From positions 124,001-188,000 of the forward strand of contig PPXM03000010.1 of assembly GCA_003707065.3 (NCBI GenBank): a stretch of DNA of 64,000 bases. Reading direction: 5' to 3'. Below are positions 20,170-31,756 of the stretch, piece after piece. Origin of the DNA: Trigonopsis variabilis. Lineage: Eukaryota > Ascomycota > Trigonopsidomycetes > Trigonopsidales > Trigonopsidaceae. The notes below the pieces were generated by a model. The model ran no database searches, was not told the origin of the DNA, and saw only the letters and a program-made list of their open reading frames with translations. Position 1 is the stretch's first letter; every line of letters begins with the position of its first letter. Both the position numbers and the translations under genes were made by a program.

Positions 20170-22824
20170 ATGGCAGGACCGGACATTGAGGATGATCTGT
20201 CTTCTTTAACAGAGGCCACGAAGGATAATGATGGAGTTTCTTTAGTCTCTAAGGGTGATCAATTGAACGGATCATCAGATCAAGGTGCAAGAGAGGCGGG
20301 GAGAGAAACAGTGCCCACCTCTGATGATATCCACACAAACGCATCGACTTTACAGATATCAAGTAATGTTGATCAAACTCTTATGGAAGTGAAGATTGAA
20401 GAAAAGGATAAAAATACATCGATAGATGGATCCCAGAAGCAAAAGACAAGTTCAGCCGAGGACTCGCCCACTATGGCGGAGAAATCAAAGAATGAGGCTA
20501 CAACTGCAGAGAGAAGTACAGAGTCTGAGGAGCATGCAAGTTTAGCTGGGGCTAAGGATTCTAAGAGCTCATCTGCAGGTGGGCGAGAAAATGGGGAGAA
20601 AAATGGGAATCAAGACGATAAAGAAAGTGCCAATGAAAGAAGTGGTCTCAGTGAAAGTAAACTGCAGGCTCCAGAAATTCAGCTGAATTCACCAGGTCCC
20701 CAAGGGAATTCATTGTCATTTCTCTCCAAAGCTCAGGCTTTGACATTAGGAAGCCATCGGAAACGGCGACTTCCGCAGGACGTTATTGGTCTATATGAAG
20801 ATCAAATAAGTGCAGAACCTAGAAATAGTGTTCCATGGTTAGGATTAATGAAAGAGTTACGCAAGAAAGAAAAACAAGAAGAGCTATTAGCGACGTATGA
20901 AAAGTTTCTTAAAGTATTTCCCTATGCCGCTGCAAAATGGGTTGAATATATTGACCTAGAGTTATCTTTAAGCGAGTTTTTAAAGGTTGAACAGATTTTT
21001 TCACGATGCTTGATGCAGGTACTGGATGTGCGTTTGTGGTCTCATTATTTATCATATGTGCGGCGAGTGAATAACATTGCTACCCACGGCCAAGAAGCTA
21101 GGAATACAATAGCTCAAGCGTTTGAGTTCGTGATTTCCAATGTCGGATTCGATCCAGAAAGTGGCTCGATTTGGTCAGAGTATCTTGCATTCATTCGATC
21201 TGGTCCAGAATCATCCACATGGGAGCAGCAACAAAAGATGGATCATGTTCGTCGGATCTATAGAAGAGCAGTGTGCGTGCCTTTGGAAAATTTAGAGATA
21301 TTATGGCAGGAGTATAATGAGTTTGAGAATTCCATCAATCGTACCACAGCACGCAAGTTTATCAGTGAACGATCTGGACCTTACATGACTGCACGGTCAT
21401 GTCTGCACACTTGGCAAAACATCACCAGTGAATTGGATCGGCGATCACTACCTTCTTTACCCACTTGGTCTGATGCAGAGAGGAACCAGATACAGATTTG
21501 GAAAAACTGGATTGCTTGGGAGAAGAAAAATCCACTGGAATTCAAGGAGGAAGCTGAACTTCATGCCAGGGTGCTCTACGCTTATAAGCAGTCTTTGATG
21601 AGGTTCCAGTTTCATCCTGAAATGTGGTACGCTGCATCATCGTATCTTTCATCAGTTGAAAGGTCTGCTGAAGCTTTAGGAATCCTAAATCAAGGGGTAG
21701 AGGCCAATCCGACAAGCTTCCTCCTTGCTGGAGCTTTAGCTGAGCTTCATGAGGTTGAGAAAAGGAAAATTGAAGCTAAGGCTGTGTACGAAGGACTGAT
21801 TGCAAATTTGAAAGGTTCTATGGATAAGATTACAAAGGAAGCAGAGGCAGATGTAGCTCAGTTGGCTGCAGCGGAGCCTCAGCCCATGCGTCGCCAAACA
21901 GGAAACTTCTCTGATATCATTGTTGATGCTATCAAAGACATTGAAGATCAAACCAAAGATGGTACTGATTTGATTGCTAGAGATATTACGGTTGCTTATT
22001 CCCTGCTTATGAGAGCTCTGAAACGGATGGAAGGTATCAAAGCTGCACGAAAAATCTTCAGCGAGGGTCGCAAGTTGTCCTATATAACATTTCATATCTT
22101 TGTAGCATCTGCTTTGATGGAATATCATCACAATAAAGATACTGTCATTTCGTCCAAGATCTTCGAGATCGGAATGAAGCGCTTCCCTACTGATGCTGTC
22201 TATATCGACCATTACCTGAGCTTTTTAATCCTGGTGAATGATGATACGAACGCTAGAGCATTGTTTGAACGTACAGTTCATAAATTAAACGCCGAGGAAG
22301 CACGGCACCTCTATCATCGATTTTTTTCATATGAGAGCGAATTCGGGGATCTAGTCGCTGTATCTAAACTTCAAGCTAGAATAAGCGACTTGTATCCGGC
22401 CTTGACTCCAACTTTACTAATGTCAGAACGATTGTCTACCTGTGGAGTCAATCCTGTAGCTGATCTTGACTTTGGAGGGCGATACCTCGAGAGCCAAGGA
22501 CGGCCTAAGCGAGATATATCCAAAGTTATACGAGAAGTTGAAAAACAAGAAGAAGAACGAGCGAAAAAGCGGGCTAGAGGAGAGCCAGTCAGTGACGATG
22601 AAATGGACTTCTCCACTGGAAATAAGAAACAGCGGATCGGAGAAGGAAATAAACTTATTCCATCTCATGTTCTACGCCTGCTAACTCATCTTCCGGGTAA
22701 AAGCAATTACAATAATTGCCCTTATTTTAGCCCGGAAAAATTGGCCAACTTGTTTAAGGATTTGACACTTCCCACGCGTCCTCCTGATAATCCCAATATG
22801 ACCAGGTTCAAAAAAATTGTATAG
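20170..22824 (+). CDS. RNA14: Cleavage-stimulation factor Rna14 (CstF-77), HAT repeats
   Basis: Single-exon frame of 884 codons. The first ~185 residues are acidic and disordered. From about 190 on, HAT (half-a-TPR) repeats run through the protein: DVIGLYEDQISAEPRNSVPW, WVEYIDLELS, then the Suf signature HVRRIYRRAVCVPLENLEIL with WQEYNEFENSINR. The C-terminal monkeytail region is lysine-rich and ends after NCPYFSPEKLANLF. Rna14/CstF-77 is the scaffold of cleavage factor IA that positions Rna15 and Pcf11 for mRNA 3'-end cleavage and polyadenylation. Length and domain order match other fungal Rna14 proteins, apart from the extended N-terminus. Confidence 0.9.
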   Translation: MAGPDIEDDLSSLTEATKDNDGVSLVSKGDQLNGSSDQGAREAGRETVPTSDDIHTNASTLQISSNVDQTLMEVKIEEKDKNTSIDGSQKQKTSSAEDSPTMAEKSKNEATTAERSTESEEHASLAGAKDSKSSSAGGRENGEKNGNQDDKESANERSGLSESKLQAPEIQLNSPGPQGNSLSFLSKAQALTLGSHRKRRLPQDVIGLYEDQISAEPRNSVPWLGLMKELRKKEKQEELLATYEKFLKVFPYAAAKWVEYIDLELSLSEFLKVEQIFSRCLMQVLDVRLWSHYLSYVRRVNNIATHGQEARNTIAQAFEFVISNVGFDPESGSIWSEYLAFIRSGPESSTWEQQQKMDHVRRIYRRAVCVPLENLEILWQEYNEFENSINRTTARKFISERSGPYMTARSCLHTWQNITSELDRRSLPSLPTWSDAERNQIQIWKNWIAWEKKNPLEFKEEAELHARVLYAYKQSLMRFQFHPEMWYAASSYLSSVERSAEALGILNQGVEANPTSFLLAGALAELHEVEKRKIEAKAVYEGLIANLKGSMDKITKEAEADVAQLAAAEPQPMRRQTGNFSDIIVDAIKDIEDQTKDGTDLIARDITVAYSLLMRALKRMEGIKAARKIFSEGRKLSYITFHIFVASALMEYHHNKDTVISSKIFEIGMKRFPTDAVYIDHYLSFLILVNDDTNARALFERTVHKLNAEEARHLYHRFFSYESEFGDLVAVSKLQARISDLYPALTPTLLMSERLSTCGVNPVADLDFGGRYLESQGRPKRDISKVIREVEKQEEERAKKRARGEPVSDDEMDFSTGNKKQRIGEGNKLIPSHVLRLLTHLPGKSNYNNCPYFSPEKLANLFKDLTLPTRPPDNPNMTRFKKIV

Positions 22825-23036
22825 TAGATGAATTAAATCTTGGTAGAGTATGTCTCTATTGAATCAGGAACTTCAAGAAACCCATCTGGATAGTTACATG
22901 AAATTTAGCTTGCTAATGTGCAGTAGACGTCCATCAATTAATGAGTGCTCCTTAGTCAAGTATTTAAATCTTACTTTGAATATACTATATCATCATCTAC
23001 GGGGTTATTTAGAGGTTTACATTTATGAGAAGTTGT

Positions 23037-23307
23037 TTACTTCAGTGGAGGCTCCTCTGTTATCTTTGATACAATCTCATGCATACTGATATGACTCGCT
23101 GTGAATTATATTCAATTTCGCTAAACAATAACTCCATAATTTTTATTCTTGAAAAATATTGAGACTTAACTTGATCTGCCGCTGTAACATCTTGCTGTAA
23201 CACTCCTTCAGTGTCAAGATATTCCTTACCTTGCCTAGCAACGGCGATTGACCATGGACAAGAGTATGAAAGCCCTCCGAGTCGTTCTCGAGCGGTAAGG
23301 AAGACAT
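23037..23307 (-). CDS. Possible small multi-exon gene, family unknown
   Basis: An ATG at 23307 opens MSSLPLENDSEGFHTLVHGQ, then SPLLGK up to a canonical donor. A 35-nt intron (23195-23229, GTAAGG...ACAG) leads in frame into QDVTAADQV. A further exon ending MHEIVSKITEEPPLK at 23037-23084 looks coding, but the junction to it is not certain (an 80-nt intron using GT at 23167 is one way). The product would be about 50 residues. The start is only 15 bp from the divergent gene at 23323. I do not recognise the protein. Another long reverse frame through the same bases lacks an ATG and is less likely. Confidence 0.35.
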
Positions 23308-23322
23308 CGATCAACGCATCTA

Positions 23323-24648
23323 ATGGATAGTTCGGATAGTAATCCCTCCGTTTTAGATTTTCCGTTTACCCCTCACGAGTCATATGACTCTCCTCCGAAA
23401 CGGACGAGGACGTCAAAAACTACCCAATCTTCCCATGAAGTGGAAGAGCGCCGGAAGGTAACAGTCAGACAGCGTCTTTCAAGGCATTCTTATACGTCGC
23501 CAGCTGAGTTAGAGGTGAGTTAGATCTAACTCGAGAACGAAGAGCTAACCTCGTCGCAGTTTGATATTCGGACAACTTGCAGCCAGCTCTTAGGCACACT
23601 GGCACCAGGAAGTGAAGCATATTTATCGGTGGAGAGATTTTATGACTTTGTATATCAGCTGCTAATTTTGGAATTGGCTAGGCATATTACTGGTTCTTCG
23701 ATCAAGGAGAACGATAAGGAGAACGATAAGGATTTGGGAGATAATAGGACAGTGCGGGAAGTTTTGTATATTCAAGGTCAGAATGGTCCGTTGTTTTCTT
23801 CCATTCTACATAGATCTCATCTTGATTCCCGTCCCGTCCATTCCCCTGGTCTGTTCTACCCGTCTAAAATCATCCGCTCTTCTTCCTCTGCTTCCCCTGC
23901 TCGCTTAGGCGATGTGGCTCCATTAATGTATGTCCCTTCTGCTCCACCTGGTCCAGTTGGGGTCTCTCATCCTGTCAGCAGACCCCAACCAGCAACCCGG
24001 TGGTTGGATTATGGACCCTACGGTAGTTTTGGACCAACTCATGATAATGGGGCAGGAGGATTAGACGAGCTATCTTCGGGAACTATCTGGTTTGAAAGAC
24101 ACGGACGCCAAATTGCTGCGCAAGTCGATCCCGATTTGATTGAGTGGACGGAACCTCCCAAGCGGACCGAGGAGCAATATATGATTAGTGTCAGCCCTCC
24201 TATAACAAATGGAGATGCCTGTAAACAGACTATAAATGAAGCGGTACTTCTATGGGAACCTGAAATGGCTAATGTGGAGGAGGAAGAGGAGGAAGAAGAT
24301 GATGAGGAAGACAAAGATGGTGATATATTGGACATCTTGTGCCATAAAATAGATCGCTTGGATCAATTGCAACGACAGCGGATGCAAAAAGGGGCAATAG
24401 AAGGCCGATTTCCTACTCCGAGAGAGTTGATGCTTGCTCAGAAAATCCGCTCTTTACTGGCTATTGTGGTAGATACTATTGCTCCGGCCGATGTATCTAA
24501 GGGTACATCGACAAAGCTACCAGTTCTCAAGTTCAACTATCGTGGTGTCTTGCCTCTCAATGAGCCGAAAATTACTCAGCAACCAATTAGACCTTATGCT
24601 TATCCTCGCAATGCGACTCCTGCTCGTCCTTCCAGGTACAGACGGTAG
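23323..24648 (+). CDS. Hypothetical protein with acidic tract, two exons
   Basis: Exon 23323-23514 and exon 23560-24648 join in phase 0 across a 45-nt intron (23515-23559), giving 426 residues. The N-terminus is Ser/Pro-rich with a basic PPKRTRTSK stretch that could be a nuclear signal. A helical segment around 66-110 (FDIRTTCSQLLGTLAPGSEA, RFYDFVYQLLILELARHI) is the most conserved-looking part. Next come a proline-rich middle, an acidic run (EEEEEEDDEEDKD, about 290-305), and a C-terminal helix PTPRELMLAQKIRSLL. The features suggest a nuclear or chromatin-associated protein, but I do not recognise the family. Confidence 0.6.
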
Positions 24649-24949
24649 TTTGGTGTATATTAATTAGTCGGAGTTGTAAGTCAACTGGAGGTCTCCAGTT
24701 ACCATATTCAATATATCACACCGTATATCAATTTCGTCTCTTCGCCAATCTATATACAGTCTCCTTTTCATGGAGCGAGTTTCTGTGGACTGAGTAGACC
24801 CATTATAAAGATGACATGAGCTACATCGACATAGGTGATTATGATTATCAGACAGTTCATTGGTGCTCATACGCAGGACTAAAACCGCCACGGTAGTCCT
24901 AGTCGAGCGGTAGCGATGTTTCACTGCTACCATTCCACCATCAAGTGCC
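24649..24949. other. Short intergenic region
   Basis: Between two plus-strand genes. A reverse open frame covers most of it but has no recognisable protein. A small dyad (GGTAGC...GCTACC, about 24910-24931) sits just upstream of the next start. Confidence 0.4.
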
Positions 24950-25306
24950 ATGGATGATCCCGAGGACCATCGTGAAGCGGTGGATTATTTGAGCCGGTTG
25001 AATATTTTGCCAGATATTGCTGCGGTAATCAAACAGATAAGGGGAGTTCCAGAAGGGCCCGACCGCACTGCCATGATCAAGAATCTGGACAGTATGATGG
25101 GCCCCATTCGACTGAAAATAGCGCGAGCGCGAAGCGAAGTGGATAACCTGGTTGATGGTGACGTTTCCCTAGCTCAGCAGAGGCAAAGAATTGAAGCTGA
25201 GTATAACCGCATTCGTCAGCGGAAACGGTTTGTTGAGGCAATCGAGAGTCAGGCACAGGAGATCAAAGAGAAATACGAAAATGATGAGGTCGCAATGAGA
25301 GATTAG
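24950..25306 (+). CDS. Small coiled-coil protein, possibly Mediator subunit Med9
   Basis: 118 residues in one exon. A first helix (NILPDIAAVIKQIRGV) is followed by GPDRTAMIKNLDSMMGPIRL and a long C-terminal coiled coil (KIARARSEVDNLV, then EAEYNRIRQRKRFVEAIESQ). This two-part layout resembles fungal Med9/Cse2, where a short hydrophobic helix precedes a coiled coil that packs in the Mediator middle module. The match is by pattern only; other small coiled-coil proteins would look similar. Confidence 0.45.
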   Translation: MDDPEDHREAVDYLSRLNILPDIAAVIKQIRGVPEGPDRTAMIKNLDSMMGPIRLKIARARSEVDNLVDGDVSLAQQRQRIEAEYNRIRQRKRFVEAIESQAQEIKEKYENDEVAMRD

Positions 25307-25590
25307 AGATGCGACATATGTTGGTGGAAACACCTGAAAATGGGGATGATATGATAAGGCTTTTGGTGTACGATAAAATAGGCGATGGTGACATGACTAC
25401 GATATAAGATCTAGTAGACAGAAATTCATACAATGACATAATTCTAAATTGCCAGATTTATTCACATAACCAGCCGGTTGAATTGCTGGTCAGGAGTTGA
25501 GCTTTTTTTACATTGTTATACGCGAGCACTTTTCGCTGCTCTCTTGGGATTGTCGGCCAGTGGACGTTTCTGACCACTGGTCGCCGCTTC

Positions 25591-27156
25591 CTATTGAACA
25601 AAATCCTTTGAGACAGGAAGAGGGAATTGGACGGCCCAGTCACGGACGTCCTTCTTGAGATCCGCAAGTTCACCAGAATGATCAGCAAGGGCAGCTTTGA
25701 AGTCTTTCAACTTATTTGCGTCCTTTGGAAGGCTCTGCTGAAGCTTGGCAGCAAAATTAACAGCTTTGTCAATGAAATCAACGATTCGAACGAAATCAGC
25801 CTCACCAAGACCACGTGAAGTCATGGCAGGAGAGCCGACACGGATACCTCCGGGCACCAAGGCGCTCTTGTCACCAGGAATGGCATTCTTGTTGAGGGTA
25901 ATATTTATGACGTCACAAACACTCTCGACTCGAGCACCATCGATGCCCTTCTCTCGCAGGGACACAAGGACCATATGGCTATCGGTGCCACCAGAAACAA
26001 GACGATAGCCAAGTTTTCGGAATTCGTTCTCTAAAGCCTTAGCATTTTTGAGAACATGCTCCTGATAAGTACGAAATTCAGGTGTCTGGGCTTGCTTAAG
26101 AGCAACAGCCAAAGCGGTAATAGTGTGGTTATGAGGGCCTCCTTGGTGGCCAGGAAAAACTGAGAAGTTGATAGCCTGTTCAAGCTCGTAAGGAATTTCT
26201 TTGCCATTCTTAAGCTTTCTCACGCCTTTACGGAAGAAGATCATAGCACCACGAGGGCCCCGGAGAGATTTATGAGTCGTAGTCGTAACGACGTCTGCGT
26301 ATTCAAATGGAGAGGGGATAACTTGAGCGGCGATGAGACCACTAATATGAGCCATATCAACTACCAGATAAGCTCCCACTTTATCGGCAATCTCTCGCAT
26401 CCTCTTGTAGTCGATCAAGCGACAGTAGGCGCTAGTGCCAGCAACCAAGATTTTTGGGCGAAATAACTCCGCATTCTTCTCCAAAGTATCATAATCAATG
26501 ATACCAGTCTCAAGATTAACGCGATAAGGCATAGTTTCAAAGTAGGTAGAGACAGCCGAGATCTTCTTGGTATCAGTCTGATAACCATGAGACAAGTGAC
26601 CACCATGGGGAAGATCAAGACCCATAATTCGTTCATGAGGACGGATCAGAGCCTGATAAACTTCCAAATTAGCAGGAGATCCCGATAAAGCTTGAACGTT
26701 CACGCCCCAGAGTTTAGGGTCTAAATGGAACGCCTGTAGAGCTCTTTCTTGACATAACCTCTCAATACGATCGATATGTTCATTTCCTCCATAGTATCGA
26801 GCTCCCGGATAACCTTCAGAATACTTGTTCGACATAGGAGATCCAAGAGCGTCAAAGACAGCTCGAGAGGTCACATTTTCAGAAGCAATCAAATCAACTG
26901 ATTCGCGCTGTCGATTCACTTCATCTTGCTATCTAATTAGCATCCTGTCATTACCGTTGTTGGATCTGATCCGTAGCCAAATGATCCCCCGACATATTCT
27001 TCACTCTATCTACTAGGAGGAATAAGCTTAATCAAGAACAATGCAAACCACATTGGATCATTCTAGGAAGACCAAACCCATTTAATTGAAGTAACTTTGC
27101 TAACTTACCATAATACCAGCGACTTCAGGATCAAAGTCCTTAATAGGCTCCTCCAT
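25591..27156 (-). CDS. SHM2: Serine hydroxymethyltransferase, cytosolic
   Basis: Exon 27109-27156 (16 codons, [16 protein letters not shown]) and exon 25591-26928 join in phase 0 to 461 residues. The intervening intron is 180 nt (26929-27108), about five times the size usual in this window. The enzyme core is complete: [50 protein letters not shown] with the PLP-binding Lys, and [15 protein letters not shown]. It transfers a one-carbon unit between serine and glycine with tetrahydrofolate. There is no targeting presequence, so the product should be cytosolic. Confidence 0.95.
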
Positions 27157-27402
27157 GAGCTAAACTTAGTACCATATTCAGCATAACAAACATACATTTC
27201 GGTGACTTTGAGGCAGAGAGTATGACATTGCTGATTCTAAAATTTTTCAGATGTAGCAACGTCGTCATGGACTGGACATTGTGTCACGTGGCCGACATTT
27301 ACTATCATAATATAAGAAAGGTAAGATCTAGTATACAGCACAAAACTTGATAATAATATCGGAAACGATCATATATGAACATATACGTAGGCAAATGGGA
27401 TG

Positions 27403-29691
27403 TCACTTGGTCCCCGCAGTCTGCTTCTGGCGGAACATATACCAGTCCACAGTATGGCTCAACAATGATCCTTCTAGGAGAGTCCTGTCCGAGTCAAGAC
27501 CATATTGTCCGGCAACCATTGAGCCAGAATGGAAACTATTATCAACAGGAGGAGCAACAAACCAGAGAGGGCTTCCTATCGATCCTTTTTGTAATAAGTC
27601 AACAGTCGTGGGATCTATTTGTCGGATTATAGTTTCAGGCAACGTGAATGTCGTTGGAGGTGCAGGAGGAATGTAGATCTGAGTTTGAGTAGCCTGGGGG
27701 GTATAGGGGCTGGACCCTCCGTAAGGAGGGCTCCCTTCGGAAGGCCTATATCCCGTGACTTTCTGCAGTCGCTTTGCAAAGTACTGAGGAGAGTTCGTGT
27801 AAGTTGGTGTAGATCTACCTTCAGGCGAACCAGCGCGAGTACTTTTTGCAGTCGATGGCTCTCCATAGGCATGCTTGTACATCTGGGTCATAGTCATATG
27901 TTCAAGCTCACCCGGGTTGGACGGAGGAGGAGCGGGCGTGGACGTCCCCAGTCCCGGGCTTGGAGCGGGAGATTGGCTCATATGATTATTTATCTCGGTA
28001 AGAGCCATAGAGGAGTTATCTTGACTTGCGTCATTAGGGTCGGGTGGCCGCTTATAAACCGCTCCGACAATGGGAGGAGCATTCTCAACGCCCATCGTCG
28101 GTTCTGGAACAGGGTCGTCCTCATTTGCATCTGGCGGCAATAGATGCTTGATAGGGGAAGGAACCTTTGTCAAAGGCCGCATCTTATCAAAATAATCCAT
28201 TGGATAATCGGAAACTCTAACTTCATCAGGTATACAGGCTTTCCAGGTTCTGATTTTATTAAAATTTTTTTCATTCTCATTATAGCGTGACTCGCAGCAA
28301 TAAACAGCCCGGTTGCCGATACCGGAGGGGCGTCCTCGTTGATACTTGGTGAAAAACATAACAAAGCATTTCTCCAATACTTCATCAATCAAATGATCCC
28401 TGTACTGACCTGATTTTGCAACTTCATTTTCGTAAAAGAGCTTGTCATATCGATGCACAGTTTGCTCCGGCCTGAAATACCAACATGCGTTGATCCATTT
28501 CTGGCCATCTGCGTCTTGCCAAGTCCTAAAGATCTGGGCCACAGTTGGCTTCGAAGGGTCATTCAAATTACTGATATGAACCCAATCACCGACCCTATAG
28601 ATTTCTCCTCGGTGTTCGATCCCGTCAAGAGGGATTCTCGAAGCTTTGGTACTACTCTCAGGGTCCTGATAGACACTATCCGGTTTCTTTACTTCCTCTT
28701 CAGCTAATTGCATCATTGCATTTTGCAGCCGTACAGTGTCAGTATAGATCTGAGACCCTTCAGCATTAAATGCTTTAGCATTATCGAACATCAAGTTCAT
28801 ATCGGCTAGGAATGAATCCACATTTTTATATAATCGTCTTTTGACACTTTTTCGGATCCCGTCTAAAGCGATAGGATTCCGAATCTCTCGGTAGTATTCA
28901 GGATACTGTTTTGGATCAGGCAATCGCTCAAAATGAAGATACAGAAATCGACCCCGGTTATCCTTGACTTTCCGAATTCCTCTTAATATGGCTTTGATTC
29001 GGCTCTCATGAGGTTTATCGACAGTTGGAGGTCGACCGCGCTTTCTGAAACGTTCTTCACCCATTAATCGATGGTCATCATCGTCCAGTCGTCTTTTTCC
29101 GTGACTTTTTCTCCGTCGACTGAGACGTCGAGCTCTGCCTCCTTCTTCATCATCTTCATCATCTTCGTCGTCTTCATCGTCATCTAACTCTTCGTCTTCT
29201 TCTTCCTCTTCGTCCGCGCTAGCATCATCGCCCGAATTCGGTAATGGAGGCATTTCAGGGAGACTGGCATCCTTATCACTCAGTAGTCCTTCTCGAACAC
29301 ACTGTGATAATTCATCGTTAAGTATTTGTTCAATAGCATCTGCATCTTCCCAAATGATGCTATTCCGGCGATTGAATAGTTTGGCATTCCACACAATCTG
29401 AAGAATATCTCGGAAAAAGTCTTCATATATCCTGTATTTTCCACTATCCACATTTCTTCTCACTATATCTAATGCCATGGGTTTCTTAATTGTTGCATAA
29501 TATCCTGCTATGCCTTCGTCAGGAAGTTCATGGAAGACTTCTGAAATGTCGCGACCACTAGACATCAGTGTCTGTTAACATATCATAACTTACTCTTCGT
29601 CGCGGGCTTCATAGATTGTGTTCAATATTTTTCTAGCTAGGGGCGTAACTACCGAGCTTTCGGATCGGGTTTTGATGAATTTGTCGGGCAT
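27403..29691 (-). CDS. RSC1: RSC chromatin-remodelling subunit Rsc1/Rsc2 (two bromodomains + BAH)
   Basis: Exon 29594-29691 (MPDKFIKTRSESSVV...) and exon 27403-29557 join across a 36-nt intron (29558-29593, TTAAC branch site) to 750 residues. An internal ATG at 29565 falls inside the intron. Bromodomain 1 is at about 15-115 (FHELPDEGIAGYYATIKKPM). A long acidic tract and a basic AT-hook-like KRGRPP lead into bromodomain 2 at about 215-315 (LPDPKQYPEYYREIRNPIAL). A BAH domain follows at about 345-475 (YRVGDWVHISNLNDPSKPTV). The C-terminal third is Pro/Ser-rich. This order is diagnostic of Rsc1/Rsc2, which recognise acetylated nucleosomes for the RSC remodeller. Confidence 0.9.
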
Positions 29692-29860
29692 GTTAAGAAG
29701 GCATGATTGTTGCTAGGCTGCCACTCGTGTCCAACAAAATCGCTACAATGCAACACAAGGTTTGATGTAGATTTCAGAAACCTGGAGAATAGAGATGGCA
29801 GATCTGACTCATGAAAATGCTATGACTACAAGGGGATAACTAAGGATACAAATTTTGCCA

Positions 29861-30469
29861 CTAGTACACAAAACCAAGGACCTTTCCAGCCACATGCTTC
29901 CGTCGGGCCTCTTCATGATCCATAATTCCAGCAGAAGTAGTAAGAATAATATAACCAAACTGACGCGAAGGAAGAAGATTGGTTACCCATTTTTCAATGT
30001 CATCGATTCGAATGTTGAATCGAGGTGAAATGACACCAGTTTTATTAAGACGGCCATTAAGTTGGACAACAATTTTTCCCGATCGGTGGTCATCGACTTC
30101 CTCAAATTCTCCAATATAGCCTGGCTGAGTTAGTCTTGATCCAGGCACAGAAAAAGCATCGTTTTTGAAGAACAAAAAAAATTGTCAAGGGGAGTTAAAC
30201 AACAAGAAACATAGGAAAATTGCATTTCTTATTGTGTAAGATCACACCTCATTTTAATCTAGAGAGGACTTTGAAGAAAATATCATTGAGAGAACATTCG
30301 TTGACATTCAATTGTAAATATAAGCACCTCACTTACCATGTTTTTGCATGACAGTCAAGAATCGAATAATGACCTTAGAGGAAGGTCGGATAAGGACCTG
30401 ACGCTTGCCAGTCTTTTCAGCATTGTTGATAGCATTGAGAGCATCGTTGAGAACAGAGGTTCGCGTCAT
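29861..30469 (-). CDS. RPS22: 40S ribosomal protein uS8 (Rps22/RPS15A)
   Basis: Exon 30337-30469 ([20 protein letters not shown]...) and exon 29861-30120 ([20 protein letters not shown]...) join to exactly 130 residues, the length of yeast Rps22. The intron (30121-30336) is 216 nt, with GTAAGT donor, ACTAAC branch and CAG acceptor. The protein ends AGKVLGFVY as in other eukaryotes. uS8 sits on the body of the small subunit. One of the yeast paralogues carries a snoRNA in an intron; I looked for box C/D or H/ACA signatures here and found none that are convincing. Confidence 0.97.
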
Positions 30470-31155
30470 CTTGATTAATTAGTAAACGTCCTTTGGGACT
30501 AGCCAAAGATTGCGGCATGAGTGTCCTTAGAATAATCTGACAAGGATTCATGCCACATGATACGCTTGATCGTTTCCATCAGTATTGAGGACGTATCGAA
30601 CGCCGACTAGTCTAGTATATTCAGACACATCTGTATATACCGCCAGACTTTTCTTCGGTACTTAATACAGTCATTCGTGTTTGTTCCTCCAAGACTTTTC
30701 TTTTTCCAAGATTCACTCATGCGGCCATCTTTGTCAGCTGCTCAACTCACCTTAAAGTATGGGTGTTTAGAAGGCTACTGCTGAGTTGTGCGTGGATTGA
30801 GGAAAGTCAGGGCTTACGAGCAACTACAGTCCCAAAAATACACGTGACGTTGAAAATACTTACATGACAACCAAAACAACGGTCCGTGTGCTGGTTTCCA
30901 TTGACACCGTCCCGAACTGTTGCAACACTCGGTCAGATCGAATATAACTTCCCGTGACTTAGATCAAGACAAGTGTAAAGTTGCTATATGAATGAAGTAC
31001 AGTCTGTAATTCAAATCTAACTTGATCATTTCGCGTAAAGCCACCCCTTATATACGTCTCATTGTCGCATATGACAGTATGATTTTTCGTGGTATCCTGT
31101 GCCTTAAGAAATATATGAGTACACCATGAGACCCAGACATGGGTGATCAGACATA
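30470..31155. other. Divergent promoter region between RPS22 and bL21m
   Basis: About 690 bp between two start codons. A reverse stretch near 30860-30925 looks like a short exon with a GTAAGT donor (METSTRTVVLVV) but stops soon after splicing, so it is not called. Confidence 0.4.
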
Positions 31156-31629
31156 GTGGTCGTCGGTCATGTCACCACATACCAGATCGAATCCCTGTTG
31201 CTATGCAGGAATCTGATCTTTTCCAGTCACTCTCCTCTCCAGCAAATTTCTTCACATCAAATGGCTAGCCTATTGGCTCCTTTTAAAAGGCAATTTATTG
31301 ATCTTTACGCTACAATCCATATCTATGGGCAAAGGTTTCTTGTTACCAAAGGAGATGTTGTTAACCTACCATTTCTTTTAAAAGACTCCAAAGTCGGAGA
31401 TACGATTCGAATCACGCAAACAAGTATCCTCGGCTCGAGAGATCACACTATCACCGGCAACCCTTTTCTTGACCCTGATGCCGTGCAAGTCCGGGCCCGA
31501 GTTCTGGAGCACACGAAACAGCCGATGAGGCTGATTGAAAAAACTAAGAGACGAAACCGAAAAACAAGGACAATGCGACATAAAAATGATTATACGGTTC
31601 TGCGGATATCAGACATTTCAGTTCAATAG
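31156..31629 (+). CDS. Mitochondrial ribosomal protein bL21m
   Basis: 157 codons from the ATG at 31156, or 122 from the ATG at 31261 (MASLLAPFKRQFIDLYATIH). The core is that of bL21: YATIHIYGQRFLVTKGDVVN, LPFLLKDSKVGDTIRI, VQVRARVLEHTKQP and a basic KTKRRNRKTRTMRHKN stretch that contacts rRNA. It is a component of the mitochondrial large subunit. The longer start supplies a hydrophobic/Ser leader that could be a presequence, but the shorter one is also possible. Confidence 0.8.
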   Translation: MVVGHVTTYQIESLLLCRNLIFSSHSPLQQISSHQMASLLAPFKRQFIDLYATIHIYGQRFLVTKGDVVNLPFLLKDSKVGDTIRITQTSILGSRDHTITGNPFLDPDAVQVRARVLEHTKQPMRLIEKTKRRNRKTRTMRHKNDYTVLRISDISVQ

Positions 31630-31756
31630 AAGGGTCGGCTGCGTTTGTAAATAGAACTCGATTTTTCGCCGTTCTCCGTACTATATTAAAGTTCAAATCC
31701 TCTTTTGGAGTCGTTCTTTCGAAGATGCTTCGCTACTGTGGTCATGGAATATCATC

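Noticed and set aside
24039-24335. Reverse frame with a poly-Ser run
   Set aside because: Mirror of the acidic GAG/GAA tract of the plus-strand gene at 23323-24648.
27619-28143. Plus-strand 174-codon open frame rich in Arg and Ser
   Set aside because: Antisense to the RSC subunit, with no domain; composition reflects the Pro/Ser-rich host gene.
30121-30336. snoRNA inside the RPS22 intron
   Set aside because: A weak C-box-like ATGATA exists, but no D box (CTGA) or terminal stem, and no H/ACA boxes.
30860-30925. Reverse mini-exon METSTRTVVLVV with GTAAGT donor
   Set aside because: The best acceptor leads to a stop after two or three codons; no extended protein can be built.
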